Counted from the first letter of the stretch, positions 51,131 through 60,153 are shown. The stretch is 64,000 nucleotides of DNA from Bradyrhizobium sp. CCGE-LA001 (GCF_000296215.2 NZ_CP013949.1:496001-560000), one strand, 5' to 3'. Notes: generated from the sequence alone by a model not told the origin. Numbers and translations are program-made.

Positions 51131-51630
51131 GGCGCGCTGCGCGTTAAACGCGCCGCCGTCACCTCACACTCCGCTGTCGTCCCGGACAAGCGCGCCTCTT
51201 AGGCGCGCGCAGATCCGGGCCCATACTCCCAGGGAGGAGTTGGGACAGACGGCGGTAACTCCAAGTCTTCGCCAAACGTCGGCTTGTGGCTAGGATTCCG
51301 GATCTTCGCTGCGCTCGTCCGGGACCACAGCGGAGTTCGGAGGGGTGTCCGAAATTTATCGGTTCGCTTGCGCACCGTGCTGGTCTCGCGGCACGCGGTA
51401 CCACGCGCGTGTCCTTCGAGATTGTGTCGTCTTTCTGACCTGAGCCATGCGCCAACTCCTTGCAGCTCCGTCGGAAACGGACGTTCTCGACGGCTGTTCT
51501 CTTGGGAACCGGGGCACATCGCAAACGTTGTCGCAGGTGGCAGGCGGAATGCCGCACCCCCTTGATCGGATCGACCCCGTCCACGTCATGTGCCGCGGGG
51601 CCGCTTCCATTGATCAGACGCAACAACGCG
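51131..51630. other. 500-bp intergenic region with a composite palindromic repeat
   Basis: No convincing gene. It contains inverted arms CTCCGCTGTCGTCCCGGAC (51169-51187) and the complementary GTCCGGGACCACAGCGGAG (51317-51335), with one mismatch, around 129 bp of GC-rich DNA. The rest, from about 51350 to 51630, has only short frames without ribosome sites and presumably carries the MFS gene promoter. Confidence 0.6.
51169..51335. repeat. REP/MITE-like element with 19-bp inverted ends
   Basis: The 19-bp ends match with one mismatch (see positions 51169-51187 and 51317-51335). The interior has further short complementary pieces (AGATCCGGG near 51211 and CGGATCT near 51299). A smaller relative, CTCCGC...GCGGAG, follows the first chemoreceptor (about 48880-48905). 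It has no coding capacity and is probably a dispersed non-autonomous repeat that can also act as a transcription stop. Confidence 0.6.
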
Positions 51631-53115
51631 ATGGAATTGCAGCAAAGCCGAGCGCTGAATCATGGACCTGCGATTGCGGCCGTGGCCGCTGATCGCATCG
51701 TCGAGACCAGCATTCCCTCGCGCCTCGACGCCCTGCCATGGAGCGGCTTCCACACCCGCGTCGTGCTCGCGCTCGGCATTACCTGGATCCTGGACGGGCT
51801 CGAGGTGACGCTGGCCGGCGCGCTCTCGGGCGCATTGAAGCAGAGCACGTCGCTGCATTTCTCCAATCTCGATCTCGGCATTGCCAACTCCGCTTATCTG
51901 GCCGGCGCGGTGCTCGGCGCGCTCGGCTTCGGCTGGCTCACCGACCGCATTGGCCGCAAGAAGCTGTTCTTCATCACGCTTGCGCTTTATCTGTCGGCGA
52001 CGGCCGCGACGGCGCTGTCATGGGATGTCGCGAGCTACGCGCTGTTTCGTTTCCTCACCGGCGCGGGCATCGGCGGCGAATACACCGCGATCAACTCCAC
52101 CATCCAGGAGCTGGTGCCCGCGCGCTATCGCGGCTGGACCGATCTCGTCATCAACGGCAGCTTCTGGATCGGCGCTGCGATGGGCGCAGTGGCGGCCATC
52201 GTGCTGCTCGATCCTGCAACGATCGGTCCCGATCTCGGCTGGCGCCTCGCCTATCTGATCGGCGCGATCCTCGGCCTCTTCGTGCTGCTGATGCGGATGT
52301 GGATTCCGGAAAGTCCACGCTGGTTGATGATCCATGGTCGTCCCGACGAGGCCCATGCCATCGTCGACGAGATCGAGCGCTCGGTGGTCGGACATGGCCA
52401 GGACACGGGCGAGGGGCGCTTTCCGAAGATCCGCCTCAGGATGCGCGATCACACGCCGATCCCCGAGGTCGTCCACACGCTGTTCTCGGCCTATCGCCAG
52501 CGCGCACTGGTCGGCCTTGTGCTGATGAGCGCGCAGGCGTTCTTCTACAACGCCATCTTCTTCACCTTCGCGCTGGTGCTGACCGATTTCTACGGCATCC
52601 GCTCCGATCACGTCGGCTGGTATCTGCTGCCCTTCGCTGCCGGCAATTTCCTCGGGCCGCTGCTGCTCGGCCGCCTGTTCGATACACTTGGCCGCCGCGC
52701 TATGATCATGTTCACCTATGGCGTGTCGGGCTTGCTGCTGGCGCTGTCTGGCTATCTGTTCTCGATCGGCGCGCTGAGCGCGCAGGGGCAGACCATCGCC
52801 TGGATGGTGATCTTCTTCTTCGCCTCGCCCGCCGCGAGCGCGGCTTATCTCACCGTCAGCGAGACCTTTCCCCTGGAGGTGCGTGCGCTGGCGATCGCGG
52901 TGTTCTATGCGGTCGGCACCGGCATCGGCGGCGTAATCGGACCGGCGCTGTTCGGCGCACTGATCGACACGGGATCGCGCACCAGCGTGTTCGCAGGCTA
53001 TCTGCTGGGGTCTGTCTTGATGATCGCGGCGGCGATCGTGGCGTGGCGTTACGCCGTTGCGGCTGAGCGCAAATCACTCGAAGAAATCGCGCGACCGCTT
53101 GCTACTATGGAGTAG
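51631..53115 (+). CDS. MFS transporter (sugar/aromatic-acid porter type)
   Basis: A 494-residue, 12-TM major facilitator. ATG 51631 is chosen because TM1 begins about 50 residues in (VVLALGITWILDGLEVTLAG). Loop motifs are GWLTDRIGRKKLF between TM2 and TM3, PESPRWLMIHGRPDEA after TM6 and GRLFDTLGRRAMI in the second half, as in the sugar porter and aromatic-acid:H+ symporter groups. It is followed after 3 bp by otsB, so it may be cotranscribed with the trehalose genes. The substrate is not known. Confidence 0.88.
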   Translation: MELQQSRALNHGPAIAAVAADRIVETSIPSRLDALPWSGFHTRVVLALGITWILDGLEVTLAGALSGALKQSTSLHFSNLDLGIANSAYLAGAVLGALGFGWLTDRIGRKKLFFITLALYLSATAATALSWDVASYALFRFLTGAGIGGEYTAINSTIQELVPARYRGWTDLVINGSFWIGAAMGAVAAIVLLDPATIGPDLGWRLAYLIGAILGLFVLLMRMWIPESPRWLMIHGRPDEAHAIVDEIERSVVGHGQDTGEGRFPKIRLRMRDHTPIPEVVHTLFSAYRQRALVGLVLMSAQAFFYNAIFFTFALVLTDFYGIRSDHVGWYLLPFAAGNFLGPLLLGRLFDTLGRRAMIMFTYGVSGLLLALSGYLFSIGALSAQGQTIAWMVIFFFASPAASAAYLTVSETFPLEVRALAIAVFYAVGTGIGGVIGPALFGALIDTGSRTSVFAGYLLGSVLMIAAAIVAWRYAVAAERKSLEEIARPLATME

Positions 53116-53118
53116 ACT

Positions 53119-53937
53119 ATGAAATCGGAACTCGCGGACATGGCTTTGGACGAGAAGCGCACCATGCTTGATGACGAGGCCCCTGACGCGGTGCCCGTGC
53201 CGCATGCGCTGGTGCCGCATCTCGACGAGACCGCCATCCTGCTCGACATCGACGGCACGCTGCTCGACCTGATGCCGACGCCGCGCGAGGTGTGGGTGCC
53301 GCCGGGATTGTCGGAAACGCTGAGGCATTTGACTGAGCGCACCTCCGGCGCGCTGGCGCTTGTCAGCGGCCGCTCGCTCAACGACATCGACCTGATCTTC
53401 GCACCCGACGTGTTTCGCGCCGTCGCCGGCCACGGCGCCGAGATGCGGCTGTCGGTGGACAATGAAGCCGATGCCGTGCATGCGCCGCCGCTGGACAAGG
53501 AGTTGAAGCGGCGGCTTGCCGCGATCGCCAAGCTCAGCCCCGGCATTCTGCTGGAGGACAAGGGCTATTCTCTGGCGCTGCACTATCGTCTCGCGCCGCA
53601 TGCGGAGAAGGCGATCTACGAAGCCGTGTCGTTCATTCGTGCAGAGCTGCCCAATGCGCCGATCGAGGTGCTGCCCGGCAAGTTCGTTTGCGAGATCAAG
53701 CATTCCGGCTTCACCAAGGCGACCGGCGTGCGCGAATTGATGACGCACGAGCCTTTCAGGGGACGCCGCCCGATCTTCATCGGTGATGACGTCACCGATG
53801 AAACCGTGTTCGCGATCATGCCTGATATGAAAGGGCTCGCCTTCTCGGTCGGCCGCCGCGCCATGGGCGTGAACGGTCACTTCGACGCGCCAAGCGATGT
53901 GCGTGCGTTCCTTGCGCGCCTGCTCGATCCAAGGTGA
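53119..53937 (+). CDS. otsB: Trehalose-6-phosphate phosphatase
   Basis: A 272-residue HAD-superfamily phosphatase. Motif I is AILLDIDGTLLDLMPTP (Asp nucleophile and Asp+2). The Lys motif is around GKFVCEIKHSGFTKATGV, and the late acidic motif is IFIGDDVTDETVF. It converts trehalose-6-phosphate to trehalose. ATG 53119 is just after the MFS stop. It stands 243 bp before otsA on the same strand. The pair makes the osmo- and desiccation-protectant trehalose. Confidence 0.95.
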   Translation: MKSELADMALDEKRTMLDDEAPDAVPVPHALVPHLDETAILLDIDGTLLDLMPTPREVWVPPGLSETLRHLTERTSGALALVSGRSLNDIDLIFAPDVFRAVAGHGAEMRLSVDNEADAVHAPPLDKELKRRLAAIAKLSPGILLEDKGYSLALHYRLAPHAEKAIYEAVSFIRAELPNAPIEVLPGKFVCEIKHSGFTKATGVRELMTHEPFRGRRPIFIGDDVTDETVFAIMPDMKGLAFSVGRRAMGVNGHFDAPSDVRAFLARLLDPR

Positions 53938-54180
53938 AACAAAGGCAGCGCCATCCTGCAGACACAATGCTGGGCCCGCAGTGTCATCGCGCACTGCGAT
54001 GCATGCTGCGCCATCCACATTGTCCAAAGCCGACTTTGCAATGAAATGAGCGGGTTCCTGAAAGGAAAACCAGTTCCAACGCACGTGCCCGATTTTGGTT
54101 TCAATCGGTTGAAACGATGACAGGAACCATATTGATGAACGGCAGTTAAACGGGTGGAATGAAACAGGAGGGGACGACCT

Positions 54181-55644
54181 GTGAACTTAGTCGTCGTTTC
54201 AAATCGCGTCGCCCGCGGCAAGCCAAATGAACCCATGACGGGCGGCCTTGCGGCAGCCTTGTTGCCGGTTGTGGAACATTCGGGAGCGATCTGGGTGGGT
54301 TCCTCGGGCCGCGTGCGTGATGGTCATCAGAAGGAACCGTTCGCCGAAATCGAAGCACTGGGGACCGGTGCGATCGCGACGCTGGACCTGCCGGCGGCGC
54401 ATTATGGCGGCTATTACGAAGGCTTCGCCAATTCGGCGCTGTGGCCGGCGCTGCATTCGCGCAGCGATCTGATCCGTGTCTCGCGCGAAGATTATGTCAG
54501 CTATCGCGAGGTCAACGCCTTCATGGCGCGCGCTTTGATGCGCTTTCGAAAAACCAAGACCGCGTTCTGGGTGCAGGACTATCATTTCCTTGCGCTCGGC
54601 GCGGAACTGCGCGAACTCGGTGTCGATGATCCCATCGGTTTCTTCCTGCATACGCCGTGGCCCGTCGCCGCGGTGATGCAGGGCGTGCCCAATCATCGCG
54701 AGCTGATCACGGCGATGCTGGCCTATGATCTGCTCGGCTTCCAGACCAATGAGGACTGCCAGAACTTCCTCGGCTATGCCGGCGGCGAGCTCGGCCTTGC
54801 GGTCGAGGACGGCGTCGTGCTGTCGCAGCACGGCCGCACCCGCTGCGAAGTCTTCCCCATCGGCATCGATGCGGAAAAGTTCGCAGCCTATGCCGCGAAA
54901 TCAGCATCGCATCCCGACGTGTCGCGTCTGCGGCGCAGCCTCAACGGCGAGCGTCTCGCGATCGGCGTCGACCGCCTCGACTATTCCAAGGGTCTCGTCA
55001 ACCGCATCAGCGCGTTCGACCGGCTCTGGACCGAGCAGCCGCAATTCGCGCGCAGCATCTCGCTGCTTCAGATCGCGAACCCCTCGCGCGGCGCCATCGA
55101 GGCCTATGGCAATCTGCAGAACGAGGTCGCGCGCCTCGTCACCGACGTCAACGGCCGCCACGGCGAGGTCGACTGGACACCGATCCGCTATCTCAACAAG
55201 GGTTTCAGCCAGGCTGTGCTCGCGGGCCTCTATCGCACCGCGCAGATTGGCGTGGTGACGCCGCTGCATGACGGCATGAACCTCGTCGCCAAGGAATATG
55301 TCGCCGCGCAAAACCCGGCCGATCCTGGCGTGCTGGTGCTGTCGAAATTCGCCGGCGCCGCCAACGAGCTCGACACAGCCTTGCTGGTCAATCCGCACGA
55401 CATCGACGGCATGGCGCGCGCGATCGCGGTCGCGGCCGCGATGCCGCTCACCGAGCGCAAGATGCGCTGGGAAGCGATGATGAAGAAGCTGCGCGGCCAC
55501 ACCATCCAGCAATGGTCGGCCGACTTCGTCGCCGAGCTGGAGAAGTGCCGCACCGAGAAGGCCGCGGTCGCTCCGCTCGCAACCCAGCCGCCGCAGGCCC
55601 TGCGCTGGCTGAGATCGGCGATATCAGGCGTGCGGTTGATCTGA
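54181..55644 (+). CDS. otsA: Trehalose-6-phosphate synthase
   Basis: A 487-residue GT20 glycosyltransferase joining UDP-glucose and glucose-6-phosphate. NLVVVSNRVARG at the start, GGLAAAL, WVQDYHFLALGAELR, a GVDRLDYSKGLVNRISAFDR core and LHDGMNLVAKEYVAAQ near the nucleotide site are all typical. It starts at GTG 54181 behind GGAGGGGA. The 243-bp gap from otsB may hold its own promoter. A REP-like hairpin follows the stop (55656-55678). Confidence 0.96.
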   Translation: MNLVVVSNRVARGKPNEPMTGGLAAALLPVVEHSGAIWVGSSGRVRDGHQKEPFAEIEALGTGAIATLDLPAAHYGGYYEGFANSALWPALHSRSDLIRVSREDYVSYREVNAFMARALMRFRKTKTAFWVQDYHFLALGAELRELGVDDPIGFFLHTPWPVAAVMQGVPNHRELITAMLAYDLLGFQTNEDCQNFLGYAGGELGLAVEDGVVLSQHGRTRCEVFPIGIDAEKFAAYAAKSASHPDVSRLRRSLNGERLAIGVDRLDYSKGLVNRISAFDRLWTEQPQFARSISLLQIANPSRGAIEAYGNLQNEVARLVTDVNGRHGEVDWTPIRYLNKGFSQAVLAGLYRTAQIGVVTPLHDGMNLVAKEYVAAQNPADPGVLVLSKFAGAANELDTALLVNPHDIDGMARAIAVAAAMPLTERKMRWEAMMKKLRGHTIQQWSADFVAELEKCRTEKAAVAPLATQPPQALRWLRSAISGVRLI

Positions 55645-55655
55645 GATCCTGCATC

Positions 55656-55678
55656 ATGGCCGGGCTTGTCCCGGCCAT
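55656..55678. repeat. REP-like hairpin after otsA
   Basis: ATGGCCGGG (55656-55664) and CCCGGCCAT (55670-55678) form a 9-bp perfect stem with a 5-nt loop. It is part of a longer repeat-like stretch reaching about 55775 that contains CGTGGATG. It sits just after the otsA stop and may help termination. This sequence type is dispersed in rhizobial genomes. Confidence 0.65.
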
Positions 55679-55805
55679 CCACGCCTCAATCCTCGGACCT
55701 CAAGAACGTGGATGCCCGGGCCTTCGCCTCGCCGAAGCGGCTTCGGCCGCGCAGGCGGCACAAGCTCGGGCATGACGATGATCTGTGACGGCGAAGCGCG
55801 GTAGC

Positions 55806-56147
55806 TCAATAGCAATACGACACGCCGTCCAGGATCGCGCATTGCCGCTTGTTCGGCGCGTTGGGATCATCCAGCGGCACCACGCCCTTGCCCTGGCCGA
55901 CGAATACGCCGGGCCCGACATGCACCGAGCTCTTGGTGCCGATGATCACGCTCTGATGCGGCGCCGAACTCGAGCGCGTGCCGTCCGGCCAGAGGATGGC
56001 ATTGCCCGACAGTACGCCCCGCCGGCCGTCGTCGCAGCTGATATCGACGCCCTGCCGCGTGCAGACCTGGGCCGGGGCTGGCGTCGCGAGCGCAACACAA
56101 AGGGTCGAAATCAGGCTCAGCGCAGTGATGGTCTGACGGATGATCAT
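55806..56147 (-). CDS. Small secreted hypothetical protein
   Basis: A 113-residue protein with a clear signal peptide (ITALSLISTLCVALATPAPAQ, cleaved near AQ-VC). The mature part has four Cys (VCTRQGVDISCDDG and QCAILDGVSYCY), suggesting two disulfides. It also has a repetitive beta-like middle (GTRSSSAPHQSVIIGTKSSV and GVFVGQGKG). It is likely periplasmic. The family is not recognised. It is convergent to otsA, with its own start region facing the tRNA. Confidence 0.7.
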   Translation of the reverse strand: MIIRQTITALSLISTLCVALATPAPAQVCTRQGVDISCDDGRRGVLSGNAILWPDGTRSSSAPHQSVIIGTKSSVHVGPGVFVGQGKGVVPLDDPNAPNKRQCAILDGVSYCY

Positions 56148-56353
56148 CGTATCCTCTCGGCCTCGCCCGGCGTCTTTGGCAGCCTCGCGTGAATCGTCGC
56201 CCCAAACCGGCCGCAGGTTCAGCCGACCGGCCCCTCAGAGGCTCGTCCGCCACCAGATATTCCCTCGTAAATACAATAGTTTGCGGAAAATTCACCCGAT
56301 TTCCCCGCGGTCTCTTGCAAAATCATCGGCGCCCCTTCAAGAGAGGGCGCTCC

Positions 56354-56443
56354 GGAGAGATGGCCGAGTGGCTTAAGGCGCACGCTTGGAAAGCGTGTGT
56401 GCGGGAAACCGTACCGTGGGTTCGAATCCCACTCTCTCCGCCA
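56354..56443 (+). tRNA. tRNA-Ser (GGA anticodon)
   Basis: A 90-nt class II tRNA. The 7-bp acceptor stem GGAGAGA pairs with TCTCTCC, with discriminator G and encoded CCA (56441-56443). The anticodon arm CACGC-TTGGAAA-GCGTG gives anticodon GGA. A long variable arm follows, then the T-arm with GGTTCGAATCC. No integrase or attachment-site duplicate was seen beside it. Confidence 0.96.
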
Positions 56444-56518
56444 GCTCAAAGCCGCACTTCGACGTGGAATAGCCGCGCTGTTGGTTTGCGCCAGCGGCCC
56501 CAAACTGCGCCGGCTCGA

Positions 56519-56857
56519 TCAGGGGATGAATCGCGCACGGGCGCAGCCCCATGCACCTATACAAGTCCCGAGCACCCGGAAATCGTCGCAACAGACGTGA
56601 ACGGATCCGATGCAGCACGTGATGCCACTTGGGCAACTTTCGCGAAGCGTATCGGCGGGCGGACGGTCCTCGACCTTGCTGTCGCCAGGCTCCTCGATCG
56701 CAATGGCCACGGCGCCTACGCGCACTGCGACCCGATTGTTCTCGAGCTTCACGTCTTGTGACGCGAATTGCAGAGCCCCATTATTGCCGAGAGATACGAG
56801 TCGAACGGTGTCGCCGCGTTGCTCGGCAACTCCCGCAAAGTCAACGAAATCGCCCAT
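56519..56857 (-). CDS. Small Cys-rich protein downstream of the caspase gene
   Basis: A 112-residue protein. ATG 56857 is supported by AGGAGA 6-11 bp upstream. The N-terminal about 70 residues look beta-rich (VRLVSLGNNGALQFASQ and NNRVAVRVGAVAIAIEE). The C-terminal third holds seven Cys (75, 81, 82, 89, 90, 99, 105), in pairs and single residues separated by small hydrophobic stretches. There is no signal peptide. It lies 105 bp after the caspase gene on the same strand and probably shares its transcript. It could be a partner, substrate or cargo of the caspase, but no family is recognised. Confidence 0.6.
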   Translation of the reverse strand: MGDFVDFAGVAEQRGDTVRLVSLGNNGALQFASQDVKLENNRVAVRVGAVAIAIEEPGDSKVEDRPPADTLRESCPSGITCCIGSVHVCCDDFRVLGTCIGAWGCARARFIP

Positions 56858-56962
56858 GACCTTCTCCTGACAATCCGCGGGCGCCTAGACTGGCGGCAAC
56901 CTGCGTGTGGTGTCCCAACTAGGCCGCGCCTCCTGGGGCTAGGAGGCGCGGGTTCTCGCTAG

Positions 56963-58972
56963 CTAGTATGTCCGCTGCAGTTGGGGCAAAGCCGAGGAGA
57001 CGACGTTTGCGACCAGGTCGTGCGGCATCGCCAAACCGCTCGGAGCGAGGCTCGGAGCCAATGACGGTGAGATCGTGCTTGGTGCACCGCTCTTGGTCAG
57101 CTCACCGACGATCGTGGGGATTGCGGAGGCCACGACGCGCGCGATCGCACCCCAGAACTTGTCATCGCCGGCGCCCGCTCCCGCTCCTGTTGGGGCGAAG
57201 TCCTTGTCCCCCTGGAAATCGCCCTTGCGCAGCGCGCCGATGACGGCCGGGAGCGCAGCCTGAACGATGTTGGCGAATGCTCCCCAGAATTTCTCTTCGC
57301 CGCCGAAGTCCTTCTGCGGCTCGGCGCCGCTTTTCGTCAGGGCCTGGATGACGACCGGCGCCACCGTACCGATGACGCTCATGAGGGCGCCGAGGAATTT
57401 TTCTTGGCCGGCCTGCTGGAAGTCCTTCTGAGGATCGACACCGCTCTTGCTCAGCGCCTGAATGACGATCGGCCCGAGCGTGCCGATAACGCTTGCGATG
57501 GCGCCGAAGAACTTCTGATCGCCGGCGGGGGCATCCTCGAATCCCTTAACGGGGGTGCCCTGCTTGCTGAGCGCGTTAATAACGACTGGCAGTGTCGCCG
57601 AGATCGCGCTCGCAATAGCGCCCCAGAACTTTTCTTCGCCGCCAAAATCCTTCTGCGGCTGGATTCCCTGTGCAGAGATCGTGCGGAACAGCGTTGGCAT
57701 GCAACTGGTGGCTATGCCGAGGATGGACCCAAGGAACTTCTCCTGACCACCCGAGAAATCCTTCTGTGGTTCATAGCCCCCCTTGCGCAAGGCCTGCACA
57801 ACCGCCGGCACAGCGGTCGAGACGACGTTGAGCAAGGTGCGCCAGAACTTCTCCTCACCGCCCGGAATAGCCGTGAAGTCCTTCTGCGGTTGAAAATCAC
57901 CCTTTCGCAGCGCATCGACGATGGCTGGCACCGCCACCGAGGCGAGGCTCGCGAGCACACCCCAGAACTTTTCGTCGCCGCTTGCAACAGGCTGGCCGAT
58001 GGATTTGTCGTGAATCATGGTCGGGTCCTTTCTCTGGTTGCTGAGTACATCCTGGATGATCCTCGTCATCCAGTCGGGGGAAGAAGGTTGGGGCGCCGCC
58101 TGGCCCTGGAAGAGCAGGAATGACGCGGCGGCCAGACCGGCGGGATTGGTGGGTTCGGTGAGGACCGGCGTCTGCCGGAAGCCGAGGTCCCGCAGCATCT
58201 TGGTCGTTCCTTCGACGAGCCGCCGGTTCGAGACGTGGGGACCGAGGGCAGTGAGTTGCTCGAGCAGAGCGTAGGTGAAGGCCGACTTGCCGCCGGTCTT
58301 CGGCGTCGAAGCAGATGCGGTCTCGTCTGCAAGGCAGGCAGAGAGCAGCATCCCATTCATCTGCAACTGGCCGGCCTCGTCGAATTCCTTTCCGACCGTC
58401 AACCCCAGGCGATTGCCGATCCTCGATGCCGCGCCAGGCCACGCGCCGAAGGGCCGGTAGCGCAGCTGAGAGACCTTCTTCGGATCGAGGAATACCTTGT
58501 CATTCTCGACGATCGGCGGAACCTTGAGCACCTTGGTCTGGGCGACATCCATGTGACCGTCGGTCATCATGACCTTGTACATGCCGCCTGAATGGCAACT
58601 GTCTGATATCAGCGTAAAGACGCCGGGGGGCACCGCCTGGGACTTCTGGCTGAGCGCGTTGTCGAACAGGAACTGGTCGTACAGACACAGCACTTCTTCC
58701 AGATCCTGGCCCTGGGCGACCTGGTACCCGTGGCCGGAGAAGAAGAACACGAGCCGATCATCCGGGCTCGCTCCGTTGAACAGCCATGACAGTCCAGCCT
58801 CGACGTTCTGCAGGGTTGCCTTTTCGTCGTAGTCGAATCGAACGTCTGCAAATTTGTAGACGTCGGTGATCTTCTGATGGAACGCCTTCGCGTCGTTGAT
58901 ACAACTCGGGAGGTTGTTTGCGGGGTTTGGATAATGGTCGACGGCAGCGATATATGCTTTGTAATTTGGCAT
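56963..58972 (-). CDS. Caspase-family (peptidase C14) protein with eight C-terminal amphipathic repeats
   Basis: A 669-residue protein. ATG 58972 (MPNYKAYIAAVDHYP) follows GAGGAA. The N-terminal caspase domain (about 1-300) has an intact dyad: His81 in FFFSGHGYQ and Cys126 in LISDSCHSGG. After a linker come eight tandem repeats of 36-44 residues (about 331-638). Each is built as EKFWG (or a close variant), a hydrophobic helix such as AIASVISATLPVVI, a basic turn such as ALRKG, and mostly PQKDF. The tail has SPSLAPSLAPSG. Caspases of this orthocaspase type cut after Arg/Lys, so the repeat turns are possible sites. There is no signal peptide. It sits between a SARP-like regulator and a small Cys-rich protein. 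Confidence 0.9.
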   Translation of the reverse strand: MPNYKAYIAAVDHYPNPANNLPSCINDAKAFHQKITDVYKFADVRFDYDEKATLQNVEAGLSWLFNGASPDDRLVFFFSGHGYQVAQGQDLEEVLCLYDQFLFDNALSQKSQAVPPGVFTLISDSCHSGGMYKVMMTDGHMDVAQTKVLKVPPIVENDKVFLDPKKVSQLRYRPFGAWPGAASRIGNRLGLTVGKEFDEAGQLQMNGMLLSACLADETASASTPKTGGKSAFTYALLEQLTALGPHVSNRRLVEGTTKMLRDLGFRQTPVLTEPTNPAGLAAASFLLFQGQAAPQPSSPDWMTRIIQDVLSNQRKDPTMIHDKSIGQPVASGDEKFWGVLASLASVAVPAIVDALRKGDFQPQKDFTAIPGGEEKFWRTLLNVVSTAVPAVVQALRKGGYEPQKDFSGGQEKFLGSILGIATSCMPTLFRTISAQGIQPQKDFGGEEKFWGAIASAISATLPVVINALSKQGTPVKGFEDAPAGDQKFFGAIASVIGTLGPIVIQALSKSGVDPQKDFQQAGQEKFLGALMSVIGTVAPVVIQALTKSGAEPQKDFGGEEKFWGAFANIVQAALPAVIGALRKGDFQGDKDFAPTGAGAGAGDDKFWGAIARVVASAIPTIVGELTKSGAPSTISPSLAPSLAPSGLAMPHDLVANVVSSALPQLQRTY
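57060..57985 (-). repeat. Eight tandem repeats inside the caspase gene
   Basis: EKFW-type motifs are encoded near 57965, 57845, 57730, 57620, 57505, 57390, 57283 and 57152, spaced 108-131 bp. Copies vary: EKFW, EKFL, QKFF and DKFW all occur. Third-base divergence and length differences show old, selected repeats rather than a recent expansion. Confidence 0.85.
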
Positions 58973-59121
58973 GATCGTTCCTCGCAATTGGTGGTTCGGA
59001 GTCGAATAATGCGACCGGCCAAGGTTTGCGGCTCGTTCGCATCCGCGCTCCATGACACCGGGCGATCATCGAGCGCTGGTGTCTCGCGCCGGTCACAACC
59101 GGAGTGCTCGGGTCTCACAAA

Positions 59122-60099
59122 CTAGGATGCGGAAGAAATTTTTCTCGCCAGGTCGATGCCCGGCGGTATCTCGATAGTTTGGTGCAGCTGGCTCTGGCGA
59201 GGAGCAGCCTGCATGATCGAGGCGAAAGCCCGAACTTCCTGGCTGAGTTGGTGGAGGTGCTTCTGAATTAGTTCAAGCTGACGCTCAAAGTCCCGGTCAA
59301 CGTTGGCCTGCGGAGCGATAGTATCCGGTTGCTGTGCCCCATCGTCGCGTAGACGACGGAATAGCGCTGTTGTTTCACGGGTTGGCGAGACTCCGAGCTC
59401 ATGCCGAAATGCGAGCTGAAGCTTCTCGTAGTGCCGTAGCGCGGCCATCCGATCGCCCATCATGTCGTAGCAATGCATGATCTCGCGGTGGATGTGCTCG
59501 AGGAAGGAATCCTCGGCCAGGATTCGGCGCGCGATGCGGATGGCTTCTCCCCAATCGGACCTGTGCTTTGCCGCAATCAGCAGGGTCTCGAGGCATGCGA
59601 GGAAGCGGCCGCGATAGGCCTCCCTGTCCGTCAAGCACCAATCGTAGTTGAGTTCGCTGAGAAGATCCCCCCGATAGAGTTGCTCGATGGCCTCCGATGT
59701 CGCAATCGGGCTTGCGGGGTTCGACTGCGGCGAAGACGCCTTGATGCACTGATCGAACGCTTCAATGTCGATCCACACCTGCTCGTTTGCAGATAAGGAG
59801 AGCGATTCCGGCCGGGCGTTGATCCATTGCGAGGCATTTTCGCCGGCGTTCGCAAGCGCGCAACGAAGGCGCCACACTTCCGTACTGAGGTTGCGGCGAA
59901 GACGCTCGGCCGGTCCATCGCCCCAAAGGCGCGCAACGAGGACGTCACGACTGACAGGTGCCCGTTTCTGCAGGGCAAGCACAGCAAGGAGATGCTTTGA
60001 GCGTTCGCTGAGAAACTCGACGCGGGTCCCGTGGCGACCCCAGACTTCTAGTTGACCGAACAGTCGGCATATCGGACGCTGGGCTGGTGTGCTCTCCAT
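59122..60099 (-). CDS. SARP/BTAD-type transcriptional regulator
   Basis: A 325-residue regulator. ATG 60099 is fixed by AGGAGG 7-12 bp upstream. An OmpR-like winged helix is at about residues 10-95 (CRLFGQLEVWGRHGTRVEFL, LAVLALQKRAPVSRDVLVARLWG and RRNLSTEVWRLRCAL). The bacterial transcriptional activation (BTAD) helical repeat domain follows at about 105-250 (IDIEAFDQCI, YRGRFLACLETLLIAAKH and MAALRHYEKLQLAFRHELGVSP). This DnrI/AfsR-type layout is typical of actinobacteria and rarer in proteobacteria. A coiled region ends the protein. It leads the caspase locus, and a perfect CRP-type site stands 55 bp upstream. Confidence 0.85.
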   Translation of the reverse strand: MESTPAQRPICRLFGQLEVWGRHGTRVEFLSERSKHLLAVLALQKRAPVSRDVLVARLWGDGPAERLRRNLSTEVWRLRCALANAGENASQWINARPESLSLSANEQVWIDIEAFDQCIKASSPQSNPASPIATSEAIEQLYRGDLLSELNYDWCLTDREAYRGRFLACLETLLIAAKHRSDWGEAIRIARRILAEDSFLEHIHREIMHCYDMMGDRMAALRHYEKLQLAFRHELGVSPTRETTALFRRLRDDGAQQPDTIAPQANVDRDFERQLELIQKHLHQLSQEVRAFASIMQAAPRQSQLHQTIEIPPGIDLARKISSAS

Positions 60100-60153
60100 G
60101 ACCTGCCTCCTCATGCGCCCCGACTGAAACGTAACGCGAAGCCAAGATTGTCG

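Noticed and set aside
56354..56960. Genomic island integrated at the tRNA-Ser gene
   Set aside because: No integrase is near it and I found no direct repeat of the tRNA 3' end in the window, though a distant copy outside cannot be excluded.
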